Assembly (NCBI RefSeq): GCF_020184175.1
Contig: NC_065532.1
Location: 13,020,001-13,084,000, forward strand
DNA from: Aphis gossypii
Lineage: Eukaryota > Arthropoda > Insecta > Hemiptera > Aphididae
DNA: 64,000 bases
Reading direction: 5' to 3'
Below, in pieces: positions 39,536 to 52,020 of the stretch. Each line of letters opens with the position of its first letter. The stretch's first letter is position 1. Position numbers and translations under genes: made by a program. The notes under the pieces are model-generated. The model saw only the letters and a list, made by a program, of their open reading frames with translations, had not been told where the DNA came from and ran no database searches.

Positions 39536-40086
39536 ACAGGATGATTCTTTTATCAAACAACAATCATTATTTCAAAAAGTATTGACTTTTTAAAAAAAAT
39601 AAAAAATTTCAAAATTTAAGATCTATACTGTTCTAGAATTGTAGAACTCTTTAATATTTTCACTCTTATATTTATTAGATAAACCACTATTAATTTTTTG
39701 ATTTTCAAATGACAACCTAAACTTTATATTTCATAAATTAATAAGGCTATTTTTTTTATGAATCATCACATTCAAATTTTAATTTTTTGTTAATCCATCG
39801 ATGAGATATAGCTTCTCAAAGTGGGGTAGAAGAATTTTTCAAAATTCAACCCCTACAGGGATTAAAAAGGGTGAAAATTAAAAAAATTAAATTTTGTATA
39901 AACCTAGAACAATGCATTTACTACAATTATTTAAGTAGTTATTGTTAAAACTGTATCATAAAGATTATATGTTGACTATTATACCTGTTTGTTAAGTTTA
40001 AATTTAAAACACTATCAATAACATATTATATTATATTTCGATTTTGAAATAATCACCGTGAAATGTGTCATTAGTGATCCTGTATG
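39536..40086. mobile_element. Possible short TIR element
   Basis: The left end reads ACAGGATGATTCTTTTAT and the right end, reverse-complemented, ACAGGATCACTAATGA, so the outer 8 bases are perfect inverted repeats with a weaker match inward. The interior is A+T-rich and noncoding. A similar 'attatacaggg' start appears at about 11,711. Superfamily unknown. Confidence 0.35.
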
Positions 40087-40581
40087 TATGCCAGTATGCT
40101 GAGTCGCAAATGCGCATTATTTTAACATGATGAGTATACAGTAAAACTGTTAAAAGGGGTAAATATGAAAAATAATTTTGTTGGTAAAAATTTTCTTTTT
40201 GAAACACTGTATATACTCACTGTAATAATAATTATAATTGTATATAATTTTAAGAGAGTAAAACTAATGACATTTTTTTAATTGGTTACGGGCAACGCCA
40301 TGCGGGATCAGCTAGTTGAATGATGTATGTAGATGGGTATTCGGAAAAAAAAAAGCCCCAGCTTGTACAGTTTAAGAATCTTCTCTTAAAGACTAGAACT
40401 AACTTTATTTTAAATAAATTGTCTTTTGCAGATTACTTTTCGAAGTTAAACATTAACACTTAATATTAAAATATACATTTATTTTAAATGTAACTCATTG
40501 TAAAACGTAGTAAATATATTTATGCATTTTAAGAAAAAACCTTAAGCAAAATAATGTCTACTACAATAAGTGTTTAATGTT

Positions 40582-40587
40582 TTTATT
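40582..40587 (-). terminator. Candidate polyadenylation signal for COX5A
   Basis: AATAAA on the minus strand, about 100 bases after the COX5A stop codon. Confidence 0.45.
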
Positions 40588-40684
40588 ATTACTTTTTTTT
40601 TCAATACAAATTAACAATATTTTTCTAACATACATTTTTTAACTTGAACGGTGAACGCCAGTGATTACAAAAAAAATATTATTT

Positions 40685-41338
40685 TTAATAAATGTGATCA
40701 ACATCATCTAATGCTAATTCTGGCTTGTCATATCCAAGAGCTTCGGGTGTGTCAATACCTAATTCTTGAAGAGTAGGTGAGATTTCTTGTAAAATGTATG
40801 GGTAAATGCTTTTATCGATTTCACTTTTGATTTTCACACTCTCAAGAAATCTTATTGCCATGGCATAATCATTAAGACGGCGACAAGCTTTCAGGGCAGC
40901 AATAATCACCTAGGTAATAAAAATAGAAAAACACATAGACGTCACAATCGTTTGTACATGATTTGTATAATACATATTAAAATAGCATAGATAGCGGTCA
41001 AACATACTTTTGGTTCGGCAATTGCGTCTTGACCAGCCAGATCGTTCATTGCTTTCCTAGCTTCCCAACCGTCAATGTCACTACGGTTGAAGTATGCTTC
41101 ATACCTTGAGTAGAATTCTTCATCGGTCTCCTCTTTGTGCTCAGACATAAACCTAATAGCAGTCATTAATATTAGAAAACATATGAATGAGAACGAACTA
41201 TGTAGTCCGAACGCAAACGAAAAGAAATATTTATTACCTTGCAGAAACAGCAGTGATCGGTTTGACTGTAGATTGTCGCCCGACGGTCAAGACTCCACGG
41301 GAAAATTTTGAACAGGTGCGCAACACCGAAGGAAACAT
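40685..41338 (-). CDS. Cytochrome c oxidase subunit 5A, mitochondrial precursor
   Basis: Three exons on the minus strand: 41338-41238, 41152-41008 and 40909-40685, joining to 156 residues, close to the usual ~150. The first exon encodes a basic, hydroxylated presequence (MFPSVLRTCSKFSRGVLTVG) that targets the protein to mitochondria. The mature part has the hallmark segments of the family: EEFYSRYEAYFNRSDIDGWE, EPKVIIAALKACRRLNDY, AIRFLESVK and LGIDTPEALGYDKPELALDD near the C terminus. COX5A is a nuclear-encoded, matrix-side subunit of respiratory complex IV. The start was chosen because this ATG begins the only frame joining to the conserved region through good splice sites (donor GTAATA, acceptor TATTAG). 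It lies between two F-box paralogues and has no visible relation to them. Confidence 0.95.
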
Positions 41339-42458
41339 CGTCGTTAGTTATTTTATTCCGACTAGATGAATAATTTTTTAGTTTGACAAAACGTGACGTT
41401 TCAAACACAAAAAGACCGCAACAAATTATAATTTGTAAGACACAGAAAATTGAATTATTTGACCGAGACGATTAGTGAGAAAATCATAAGCGCCTCGTCC
41501 TAGTGGAAAAAAAGTAATCAAACATATGTGTTGAACAGTGAGGTTATAAATGTGAACGTGATACTGATTTTGTATAGTTTTTATTATTAAAAACATGGTA
41601 ACACTGATTACTGATAACGTCTTACAGAACTATAGAAGACGAATAACGTATTCTTACTAATTACAGGAAAAAGTTAATAACAATAATATTACATAAAAGA
41701 AATTAATAATTATAATTTAAAGTTAATATTATTATAATATAGGTACTATATAGGTTAATAGACTGCTTTCGATAAGACTGTTTTTTATTTACAATAGTTT
41801 AATCGTTTAATTCAAGTTTAAAACATCCTCAATAGATGTTTTAAAAAAAGTGATCTAAATTCTACACAAAATAGTGATAAATACTAGACACTAAACTTAT
41901 ACTCTACAGCAGGTTAGCTATTACAATATCGTTTTGTAATTAAATTTATTTTATTTATGAAAGTAGGTACTTAAATACAGTGGAATCTCGAAAAGTCCAA
42001 TTTTTTGGTAACTCGACATTTTTTTTTGTCCTTAACCGATTAAAATTATCGAGTTTTTACTGTAAGTAATACAATAGAATATTTTAATATAATGATAATG
42101 ACATAAAGCTGAATAAGTGTCTGATCAAAAGTTAGAAATGTGAATGAATAGTTAATTTAAATCAAAAATTTTAATTTATTATTAATTTAAAAATTTTTAA
42201 AGTATATTATAAATCTAATTTTTCAAACGTAATATTTATTATTACTATTTTTTTTTTTCTAATGTTTTAGTCAAATTTTGTAACAGCTTAAGTTATAAAT
42301 TTATATTTATGATGCACCTAGGATTATGCAATTATTGATTTATAAAAACTCACCAAGCAAATTGTATACCATAATTAAAAACTTCAAATAATAAGCAATT
42401 GCATAATTAATTACATCAAAAAGTATCTTTTCATAGGATTTTTAAATTTATAACAAAA
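41339..42458. other. Intergenic stretch; outer part of left duplication arm
   Basis: The sequence from about 41,740 onward is the reverse-complement counterpart of 51,320-52,020. No gene is recognised. It includes the probable 3' UTR of F-box gene B, with AATAAA on the minus strand at 42,235-42,240. Confidence 0.6.
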
Positions 42459-45400
42459 TTACTTCCAAAGTCTGAATATTTTCATCTCTTTGAAACAACG
42501 TTTTACTAATTCATTAATCTCTTCCCAATAATGAGATAATAAATTTTCACCTTCAATAAAACTGAAGCTATGAGAATCTATATAAATTTCAAGTTGAGTC
42601 AATAAAGGAACACGAATACCCAGCAATAATATAGTTTGTCCAACTGCCAACAAATTTTCCTGAAACGGCTGAAACAAAAGAAAACTAAAGTAAATTAAAC
42701 TACTATTACTATTAAATATCATTATTTATCTATAAGATTATAATATATTTCATTGCAATCCATAATAATTAAATATTATTATTCTTAAAAAGCTAATACT
42801 TTTCGTCAAGATCAAATTTTAAATAATAATTATTATAAACCTGTTGTTATTGATCAAACCATAATACTATAATATTACCTCTACTCTGAGTGGTAATAAT
42901 GACACACTGTCAAAAGTTATAACTTTTAAAGTTGAATTCCAAATGTGTCGCAAGGATAGATGTGAAATTCTTGAGCCCAAAATCTTTAAAGTAATCAATT
43001 CTGAAAATACAAAGATATGGTCAATGAATAACATTTAAATATTTTTTTTAATAGTTCTAGTATACCTTTCAAGTTAGATATTGGCAAATCAACGAAATTA
43101 GAATCATCTATAATACAACATCTGTCGATATGTAAATGCTTTACATTGGGTATATTCGTTAAAATTTGTTGTAAAAAGCTGACACTAAGATTATGACCAT
43201 TTCTAATTCGTAAGCTTGTTAAATTCTCACTAAATACTATACTTCTTAAATTTGCATCAAGAGAACAGTCTAATGATGTAAGAGATGTAAATATGCAATC
43301 TGGAAATCCAAATATTGGATGTACAATATCAAAATCTTCAGCAACAATATTAAAAGATAATTTCCTGATATATTTCATATCTTTTAAGGAGTCCACAAAT
43401 AATTTTAACAATTCCAAATCATCTCCTGATTTAATAGAATATTTTACTGTCAAATGCCGAAGATTACATAGTTTAGATACAGTTGGTAACAACCAAAGAG
43501 GTAAATGATCTATTTCCAACTGTTCTAAAGATATACATTGACTTAATATTTTAAAATTTTCAATCTTAGATGATTGATTTGTATACGTGTTTTTAAGATC
43601 CAACACCAATGATTTAAATTGTTGTATAGATTGAATCTGATAAAATACATGACAACATTGATTTAACCTAAGGCTATTTAATTGAACAGAATTATTTAAA
43701 TGATATATAATATTTATATCTGAAAAAATATAATTTGAATTGTACTTATTAAATAAATATTCATTACTTATGGCACTATCTGTACGTTGTGGATAAAATC
43801 TTTTTAGGACTTGACTCGATCCATTTATGTTACAATTAACTATACTCAAATCCCTTAGATTTGGTGCAAATTTCAAAATTGGATTGAATTCTCTATCAGA
43901 AATTTGAACATCATCTAAAGTAATACTGCACAATTTGTATATCGGAGCACGGTTCTTATCAGTTATGGACAAATCTTGCAACCGTACCAATTCTAATTTT
44001 TCGAGATTTCTACAGTATTGGGAAATAGCATCTAGAAATGAATCATTTAAACATTTCAAATTATTAAAGTGTAGTGATATAATGTGATTCCCTAGATTTG
44101 TGAAAATAGTTAAATCGTCTATAAAAATAAAATCAATAAATTTCAAACAAAGTAGTTTTCTTCTTGAGTTCATCAACATTTTTTTGAAATCATTAAACTT
44201 CTTCAAATCGACCTCCGATGTCTGATAGGTAAGAAATTCTTTTCTTGAGAACGCTGGGTGGTATGAAGCATAATAAAATGCTTTATTGACCATGGCCACA
44301 ACTCGTCGATCACCAAATGGTAGGTATTCCAATATTTTTGTTATGATCTATAATTCAATAACATAAATATAAGTACTGACAAAACCATAAAATTAATATA
44401 AAATTTTCTCAAATAGTTCCAGTTGGAACAATTATAGAAATAATATCTATATTATGTCTATTGTCTATGAGAACAATATATTATAAGTACTATACATACT
44501 TCTGGGGGCAAAGTTTCCATTTTTTCTCAATGTGTATCAACAGTGTTGAATCACGTCAAAATTTCAAATACTCAAATGTCTGACGAGTGTAAATTGGTGA
44601 GTTGAAACAATATCAAAGTAGGTTTAAGTGTATCAAAGGCATTGCAAAATACAGTGAAAATTGCTACACCTGAAATATTACAAAATAAAATTCAAAATAA
44701 ATCTCAAAAATTAATCCACAATCAAGCACCAGTCAACAATCTTGAAATTAGTCAGTGATCACTAAACAAAATCTTTCTATATAGTCAGTAAATTGTAGTG
44801 TAGTCATATAAATTATTATCATTCTTTAAGCCACTCGATACCTAATACACACATATTTATTGTTATATATTTTTGGTATTCTTTTCATATTATACAGTCT
44901 ACCACACATTTTTCTTACATCATGTGTTATAATATGTGTCATTCCCAACGATTCGACAGCGATTAAGTTTTATCTTAACTATGAAACTTCTATAATAATA
45001 ATATAACCAATGTCAAATGTATAATGGTATACAATTATAACATAGGGTACATACCTCAGTACATACACAAGACCATCAACCATTTCCAATTTTTTGTCAA
45101 TCCTGCCAGTGGTACATACAATCAATGCAATAACGCCTAGGTAATAACTTTTTAACTACTTGATTTAAAAAATGCATATAATAGTTATATCACTATCATT
45201 TCTCCTCCCATGTTTGGTAGAACTAAAGTGGTGTCTAAAAAACAATATTGACAACACATTTGAATGTTTTTTGAACGAGGTTAAATTATACCTATAATTT
45301 AAACAATAAAAGTAGAAGTCACTTTAAATTTTCAATTCTTAATATTATAATGCATTAATGCATATTTTTTATAAATCTTTTGTGTATAGGATTAGATTGA

Positions 45401-45855
45401 AACATGTTATAGAATTATTACTATAATATTGTATATTATTATATATATCATAATCTTACATTTGTATTCATCTATGAATGTTTTACCTATGCGGTAGACA
45501 TATTATAGAACCATGCGAGGTAGACAACAAGTGTGAAGTAGACAGTACACAAGAATTTAGAATACCGTATTTTTACTCATTTTCTAACACACCATAACAC
45601 GGATGCTGGAAAACATATTTAATGAATAGAACTCTACAATATATAGTGTACCTACTTCTAGCATAATATACAACTGAACTAAATAACTATCATGATTTAA
45701 GATTTATCTTTAATCATGCTAATTATACTTTACGTCTTAAAATGCTAATGTAATATCAGCTGATGCCAAAAATCTGCTGATGGAAAACACTCGCAAAAAA
45801 TAAATAAATAAAGCGCGGTTAATGTATTCCCGTGTTAAGTTTGATAATTTATTAA
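41740..45855. repeat. Left arm of a large diverged inverted duplication
   Basis: Read in reverse complement, this segment aligns by eye with 49,275-52,020: downstream flank (for example 'aataaatttaattacaaaac' at both), the F-box gene, its 5' flank, and about 1.3 kb further upstream ('catcagcagattttt' at both inner ends). The arm is longer than its partner because the right arm lacks about 1.6 kb of the gene. Confidence 0.8.
42459..44520 (-). CDS. F-box/LRR-like protein, gene B
   Basis: Four exons on the minus strand: 44520-44500, 44347-43066, 43000-42879 and 42659-42459, joining to 541 residues. The seven-codon first exon (METLPPE) and the F-box continuation (IITKILEYLPFGDRRVVAMV) match gene A, as do RLNQCCHVF, LTSLDCSLDANL, LTSLRIRNGH and the last exon's VPLLTQLE. 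The phase-1 donor after NLKG and the 122-base penultimate exon are the same as in A. B lacks the intron that in A separates exons 2 and 3; the frame simply runs on through ISLEQLEIDHLP. Codon use is A+T-rich throughout, unlike A's first large exons. For the last exon the acceptor at the second CAG (exon from 42,659) was chosen because it aligns with A; the first would add three residues. Probable SCF adaptor, target unknown. Confidence 0.9.
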
Positions 45856-46579
45856 AAACAGTGATTAGTGATTACACACTTATATTTAATTCAGCAATGA
45901 CTAATGATTCAGGACTGTTCATTATTAATTGTTACTTGACATTCGTTATGATGGTCCATTTCGTAATAATGTGAAAATACTTGTTGCATCTGAGGTAGAT
46001 AGGTGTATGGTGTATCTAAGAAGGAGAATAAAATAAACACAAAAAGAGTAATTTTGTCTTCTATAAAATAAAACCCTAGACTTTTAATCGTTGAAGTTAG
46101 GTTTTTATCATTTATTTATTATTAATTTATTATTATGTTGTAAGGTCACCACAGTTAAAGATATCTTAGTAAGTTCGTTGCATGAAGATAATATATTATC
46201 CTATTTTGGTCTTCATGGTTCGTGCTATGGCTATATATACCATGGTTGCCCATCGGCCCATGTTAAGACGTATCCACAAGCGGCGTACAAGTTTCTCACT
46301 AAATCATAATACCACCTAGCGCTACCTAGTGAATTACTATAGAAACAACACGATTTATAATTTTTAGTGGGCTCTATAGTATCTTTATTTAACACATTAA
46401 TTTTGCTAATATTTCAATTTCATTCACTATATCAAATATCAATTTTGAATATTATATACATCATAAATATTCTAAGACTACTCACAATACATACTGTGCT
46501 AAGATGAGACATGAGTGATGTGTCTATCGCACGGCTATAACAGCATTAACATTTTTTATTTTATTTTATATTTGTTAAA
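45856..46579. other. Spacer DNA, left of the P-like transposase remnant
   Basis: The open frame 46,091-46,309 (72 codons) has no recognisable domain; it could be part of the 5' region of the decayed transposon but I cannot support a gene. Confidence 0.4.
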
Positions 46580-48373
46580 ATGTCTGATTTTTACTGTAGT
46601 GTTAGGGTACCTCATGTAAAATCAAAAAATACATTTGGTATACTAAAAATTGAAAAAGAAAAATGTATGTGAGAAATAGCTCTTGGGATGACTTTTAAAA
46701 AAAGTCATCGAATATGTTTAAATCATTTCCAAAAAAGTGATGTCATTTGTAAATGGAGTTCGAGTGAAGGATGTAATAAATACATGGCATGTAAATAAAG
46801 AATGAGTACCTATTATCTATATAAATGTGTGTACTATTTTAATTATTCATTATTTAATGAATTTTAGGAGAATGTTTATAAATTTAGTAAAATAATCCAT
46901 AATAATGAATAATGTGTAAGTTGATGTTATAATAACACAAACTGGAAATCTAGGTAGGGATTTCAACATTATATAATTTATTATAAATGATAAAATTGAA
47001 AAATATGTTTTGTATTTTGAATTTTGATCAAGTTATGTCTAAAGAGGCATTGCTTGAAAGAAGGAGCAATACCAATAAAAAATTGCAGCATTACCATAGC
47101 TATTTTTACCAGTGATGAGGTTTATTAGATCATTAATTTTTTTTTATAGACCTTGAAATGATTTTTTTTTTATTTTGTGATGATTACCTATAGATTCTAC
47201 AATTAAATGATATCTCATTAGATTCATATTTAAAAATTTTTTTTTCATTATTTAGACTTCAGATTTGAACAAATCTGCTACCATAGCTATGCAGAATAAT
47301 TGTGATCTCATTTCACCACCTGTTCAAAACCAAAAAAGAGAAAAGTACATTATTTTAAAAACTTATTTAAAAAATAAATCACTAAACAATAACATAATGT
47401 ACCTAACATTTATATAATATGTAAATAGTTAAATTCAGTTACACAATTAGAATCATATTTGGTCATTTGGATGATATATTGTACACTAATATTTCTAAAA
47501 ATATCTAGGTACTCTATAAGTATACCAGATAAATGGCAAACTTATATAGAATGTGTGCAAAGTACTGGATATCTTGTTGTATTTCATAAATTAAGCTTTT
47601 ATCAAACACATTTTTTAAGATACATTGAAAAACAACCTTGAGTTCATGAAAACAACTCATCATTACCAAAAGTACTTATAGTAATTTAATATTTTTTTAC
47701 ATGAATAATTTAGTACTTTTATTGCTTTTGTGAAATTAAAAGAGAAATAGTTATTTCAAAACATAAATAATAATATAATTTAACCAATGTATAATTTTAA
47801 ATTTAGTTTTAAATAATTTTCATTTATTTAATATTTATATTTATGTATTAAAATGTGTTTGAAATTAAAAATTATTTTTTCATTTTTAAGGTTCTAAAGG
47901 AAGCATTAGAATGGCTGAACAACTGAGAGACAAATTAAAAAAAAACATATAATTAAGGATGATGAATTTTTGACAAAGCAGACTGCAGATAGACTCAGAA
48001 TAACTATAAAATCAACATTTGACTTAATTTATTATTTACTTAATGAATGCAATTTTTCATTTGTTTTAACAAATAAAATGAATCAAGACTAGAGGTATTA
48101 TTTAATTTTTAATATTAATTATAAACTAATGATCTGACATAAACAGTAGGTACTTTACTAAAAATAAAACAAATATCAACAAATACCTAACTAACATATT
48201 TAATTATTACATTATGTATCAATATTTTCTTTCAAGAGATTTTTTGGGATTATCAGACAAGTTGCAGGACCAATTAATGATCACCCATCAACACCAACAT
48301 ACCTACAATTATATAGGATATTATCCGTTTATTCATTTATAAAACTTCTGAAACCAAAAATTGTACCATCTTG
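46580..48373 (+). pseudogene. Decayed P-element/THAP9-like transposase gene
   Basis: Three islands of recognisable coding sequence remain in order. At 46,580-46,798 is a THAP-type DNA-binding segment with RICLNHFQKSDVI (the Cys-X2-His end of the zinc-binding domain), broken by stops. At about 47,955-48,089 is FLTKQTADRLRITIKSTFDL followed by FVLTNKMNQD. At 48,237-48,373 is RFFGIIRQVAGPINDHPSTP followed by TYLQLYRILSVYSFIKLL. The last two are hallmarks of the C-terminal half of THAP9/P-element transposases. Between NQD and the FFGII block there is an apparent intron (GTATTA at 48,095 to TTTCAAG at 48,236), with a small frame shift just before it. Much of the catalytic core between the islands is too decayed to read. 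It cannot make an active enzyme. Terminal inverted repeats were not found. Confidence 0.8.
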
Positions 48374-49274
48374 AAGATATAAAAATATAGGTAAAATCAA
48401 TATTTTTAGTAAATCTATCAACTATTGCAAACCTCACGTAAAAACAGTTCTAAGCAACACTATACACTAATTGTTTACTTGAACAATTATTACAATCCAA
48501 TAATCAAACTATCCAACCAGCTAGTTTAAGTAACACGTTTCACAATTTGTCACTTAATTCCTTAGAAGACGTTGTTGAAATGAAAAATAAGTTGAAAGAT
48601 CCAGGTTATCTATCACAGCATTTAATGGTAATTTGTTATTTATAATTATTAATTCAAACTTATTTTATTATTTGCTTTTATCATTTTAGTAAAATTGCTT
48701 AAGACAATGAAGGTGCCGAAATAGTCTACAAGAAACCGTCACTATATTACTAAGAAAGGTAATGAGTGATACATGTGCTCAATATTATAACTTTGATGGA
48801 GAGGACAATGCGAAAAATCCATTTAAAGAATTAACTCTTAATTCTATCATAATAGGTATAATCACTGAATGATAATAATCTATATATATTATTATACTTA
48901 TACAAAAATAATATGTAAATTAATTATATTAATATTATAGTACTACAGTAAATGGAAAATATAAGAATATAAAAACATGAATAATTGTTGCAATACAGGT
49001 AGGTACCTATATAGTTTTCAAAGAAATTCTTATTTCAATGTCACCTTTATTCTAATCAAATCATATTATTTTTACATACTAGGTACTGTTGTTTGGTTTA
49101 GGTACTAATTTTTATCAGTGTCCATTCTGATTGTTCTATTCTGTGCTACAACTGGTAACAATGGTATTGACGGGGCACCGAAACTTCGGGAACGCTGCCC
49201 TATGGGTGTTTAGTATAGGGATGGCCTATCCATTACACATTATCAATGGTAATACCAAACCATTAACCAATCAT
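48374..49274. other. Spacer DNA, right of the transposase remnant
   Basis: Fragments at about 48,530-48,870 (for example FHNLSLNSLEDVVEMKNKL in the + strand) could be the far C terminus of the P-like transposase. A GC-mixed patch at 49,150-49,225 is unexplained. Confidence 0.35.
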
Positions 49275-52020
49275 CAGTTGTAAATTGTAATAGATTATCA
49301 ACCACGTGGGTACAATAACTACGTTTTATTTTTATTTTTAAATTTTTTGCATGTGTTTCATCAGCAGATTTTTGTCTCAGATACTGGATTAGCATTTAAT
49401 GACGTAAAGTATAATTAGTCACCTACGTTGGTTCACAATTATATATGCCGCAAGAAGTACACTGTATTTTGTAGGAAGAGTTTTATTCATTTAATATTTC
49501 CGGCATCCGTGTAAAGGTATGTTAGAAAATAAGTAAAAACACGGTATTTTTGTCGTATTCCGTCTCACACTTGTCGTCTACCACGTATGTTTCTATATAT
49601 CAACCACATAGGTACAAAATTCATAAATGAATACAAAATTATGTAAGATTATGATATAATATATAACAATTCACAATTATAGTAATAATTCAATAACACA
49701 CGTTTCAATCTAATCCTATACATAAAAGATTTATAAAATATATGCATTAATGCATTATAATATGTATTGAAAATTAAAAGCGACCAGATATACTATTTTT
49801 ATTGTAACATCTTTTAAAAATCATTCAAATGTGTTGACATTATTCTTTTTTAAACACCACCATTGTTCCACCAAACATGAGTGCGCAGCAACGATAGTGA
49901 TGTACATAGGTACTATGAAATTGTTTTATACTCATTGAGTGTACGTACTACTGGTGGGATTGACAAAACATTGGAAATGGTTGACGTTTTTATGTTTGTA
50001 TTCTATGCTATAATTGTGTACCATTAGACATAGGTTATATTATTATTATAGAAGTTTCATAGATATGTAAAACCTAATCGTTGTCGAATCATAGGGAATG
50101 ACCATATTTTAAAGTTTATAGATGTATGGCACATGACAGGTATGTGATAGACTGCATATGATATGTGGAGACATGCGTGATAGACGACAAGTGTGCAGTA
50201 CATCTTATACGAAAAGAATACCAAAAATACATAAACAATAAAACGTCATGTATGATGTATGTATTGGGTATCTAGTGGTTTAAAGAATGAAAATAATTTA
50301 TGTGACTTTAACACTACAATTTACTATCTAGTGAGGTTTTGTTAAGTGATCATTGAAAAACTTTAACATTGTTGCCTGATACCTACTTGATTGTGGATCA
50401 ATTTTTGAGGTTTATTTTATAATATTTCAGGTGTAGCAGTTCTCACTGTATTTTGCAGTGCTTTTGATACACTTAAATACAATTTGGTATTGTTTAAATT
50501 TGCCAGTTTACACTTATCAGACGTTTGAGTGTTAGACGTTTTTAATAACTTGTTTGGAACATTATTAATTCAACACTGTTGATACACATTGAGAAAAAAT
50601 GGAAACTTTGCCCCCAGAAGTATGTATAGTACTTATAATATATTGTTCTCATAGACAATAGACATAATATAGATATTATTTCTATAATTGTTCCAACTGG
50701 AACTATTTGAGCAAATTTTATATTAATTTTATGGTTTTGTCAGTACTTATATTTATGTTACTGAATTGTAGATGATCACAAAAATATTGGAATATCTACC
50801 ATTTGGTGATCGACGAGTTGCGGCTATGGTCAATAAAACATTTTATTATGCTGCAAATCACCCAATGTTCTCAAGAAAAGAATGGTTTACCTATCGGACA
50901 TTAGGGGTCGATTTGAAGAAATTTAATGATTTCAAAAAAATGTTGATGAACTCAAGAAGAAAACTACTTTGTTTGAAATTTGTTGATTTTACTTATACAG
51001 ACGATTTAACAATTTTTACATACTTAGGGAATCGCATTATATCACTACATTTTGATAATTTGAATTATCTAACTGATTCATTTCTAGATGCTATTTCCCA
51101 ATGCTGTGTAAATCTTGAAAAATTAGAATTTGTACGGATACCGAATTTTTCCTTAATTAATAAGTATGAACAGGAAGATGTTCAGATATTCAAATTGTGC
51201 ACCTCTAAAGTAGAACTTGATCCAGTAAAAGACGAAATGTTAATTATAAGTTTGTTACTAAATATTTACGATTTTGATGACTGCTGTTTTTTTAAGTCAA
51301 TAATTGCATAGGCATATCATAAATATAAATTTATAATTATAGCTGTAACAAAATTTAACTGAAACATAAAGTAAAAAATTGTAATAATAAGTATTACGTT
51401 TAAAAAAATTAGAATTATATAAAAAAAATTTTAATTTTTAAAAGTATTAATTTACTAAAGTACATATTTTATGAAAATAACAACTATTTTTTCACATTAA
51501 TAATTTTTAATTATTATAGTATTGTTAATGACTAATAAGGTATTTGATTAATTTAATATTTTGTATTTTTAGTTTACATCCATAACATTGTTATAATAAA
51601 AAATACATTTTAAGTGCTGTATTATTATTTGCTACTATGGAAATCTTACTTTCGATTGGATACTTATTCGGCTTTTTGTCATTATCATTTTAGTAAAACA
51701 TTCTATTGTAGTATTTTCAGTGCAACCTTGATAACTCAAATTGGTTGAGGATGAAAAAAAATTTTGAGTTAATCAAAAGTTCAACTTATAGAGGTTTGAG
51801 TTATTGAAGTTCCAATGTATTTAAGTACTTTCATTAACAAAATAAATTTAATTACAAAACACTATTGTTTAAACTAACCTGCTGTACAGTATAATATAAG
51901 TGTAGAGTATAGAATTTAGATCACTATAATGGTTGTTTCAAACTTGAATTTAATGATTAACTATTTAGTACAAAAATCAGTCTGATCGAAGGAGTTTAAT
52001 TAGCCTGTTTTATAATAATT
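49275..52020. repeat. Right arm of the inverted duplication
   Basis: Reverse-complement counterpart of 41,740-45,855. It keeps the 5' flank, the seven-codon first exon and the first part of exon 2 of the F-box gene, then jumps to sequence equivalent to the 3' flank (about 42,340 on the left). The arms are clearly diverged by substitutions and small indels, so the duplication is not recent. Confidence 0.8.
50599..51311 (+). CDS. Truncated F-box paralogue, gene C (possible pseudogene)
   Basis: Two exons, 50599-50619 and 50772-51311, would encode 186 residues. The first exon is again METLPPE with a GTATGT donor. Exon 2 starts MITKILEYLPFGDRRVAAMV (Ile to Met at the junction compared with B) and follows B closely through FNDFKKMLMNSRRKLLCLKF and LTDSFLDAISQC to about residue 147. 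Past the shared KLC the sequence is unrelated to B, and the frame ends at 51,311 after joining sequence equivalent to B's 3' flank. About 1.6 kb, most of the leucine-rich region, is deleted. The F-box is intact and no stop interrupts it, so a short F-box-only protein is possible; a decaying copy is the alternative. Confidence 0.55.

Larger units (their letters stand above)
39249..40684. other. Intergenic stretch with transposon remnants
   Basis: Lies between the convergent ends of F-box gene A and COX5A. It holds an inverted-repeat element and a possible Helitron end, listed separately. No gene is seen. Confidence 0.6.

Noticed and set aside
46091..46309. 72-codon open frame in the spacer
   Set aside because: No recognisable domain and no neighbouring exon; possibly a fragment of the decayed transposon but not supportable as a gene.
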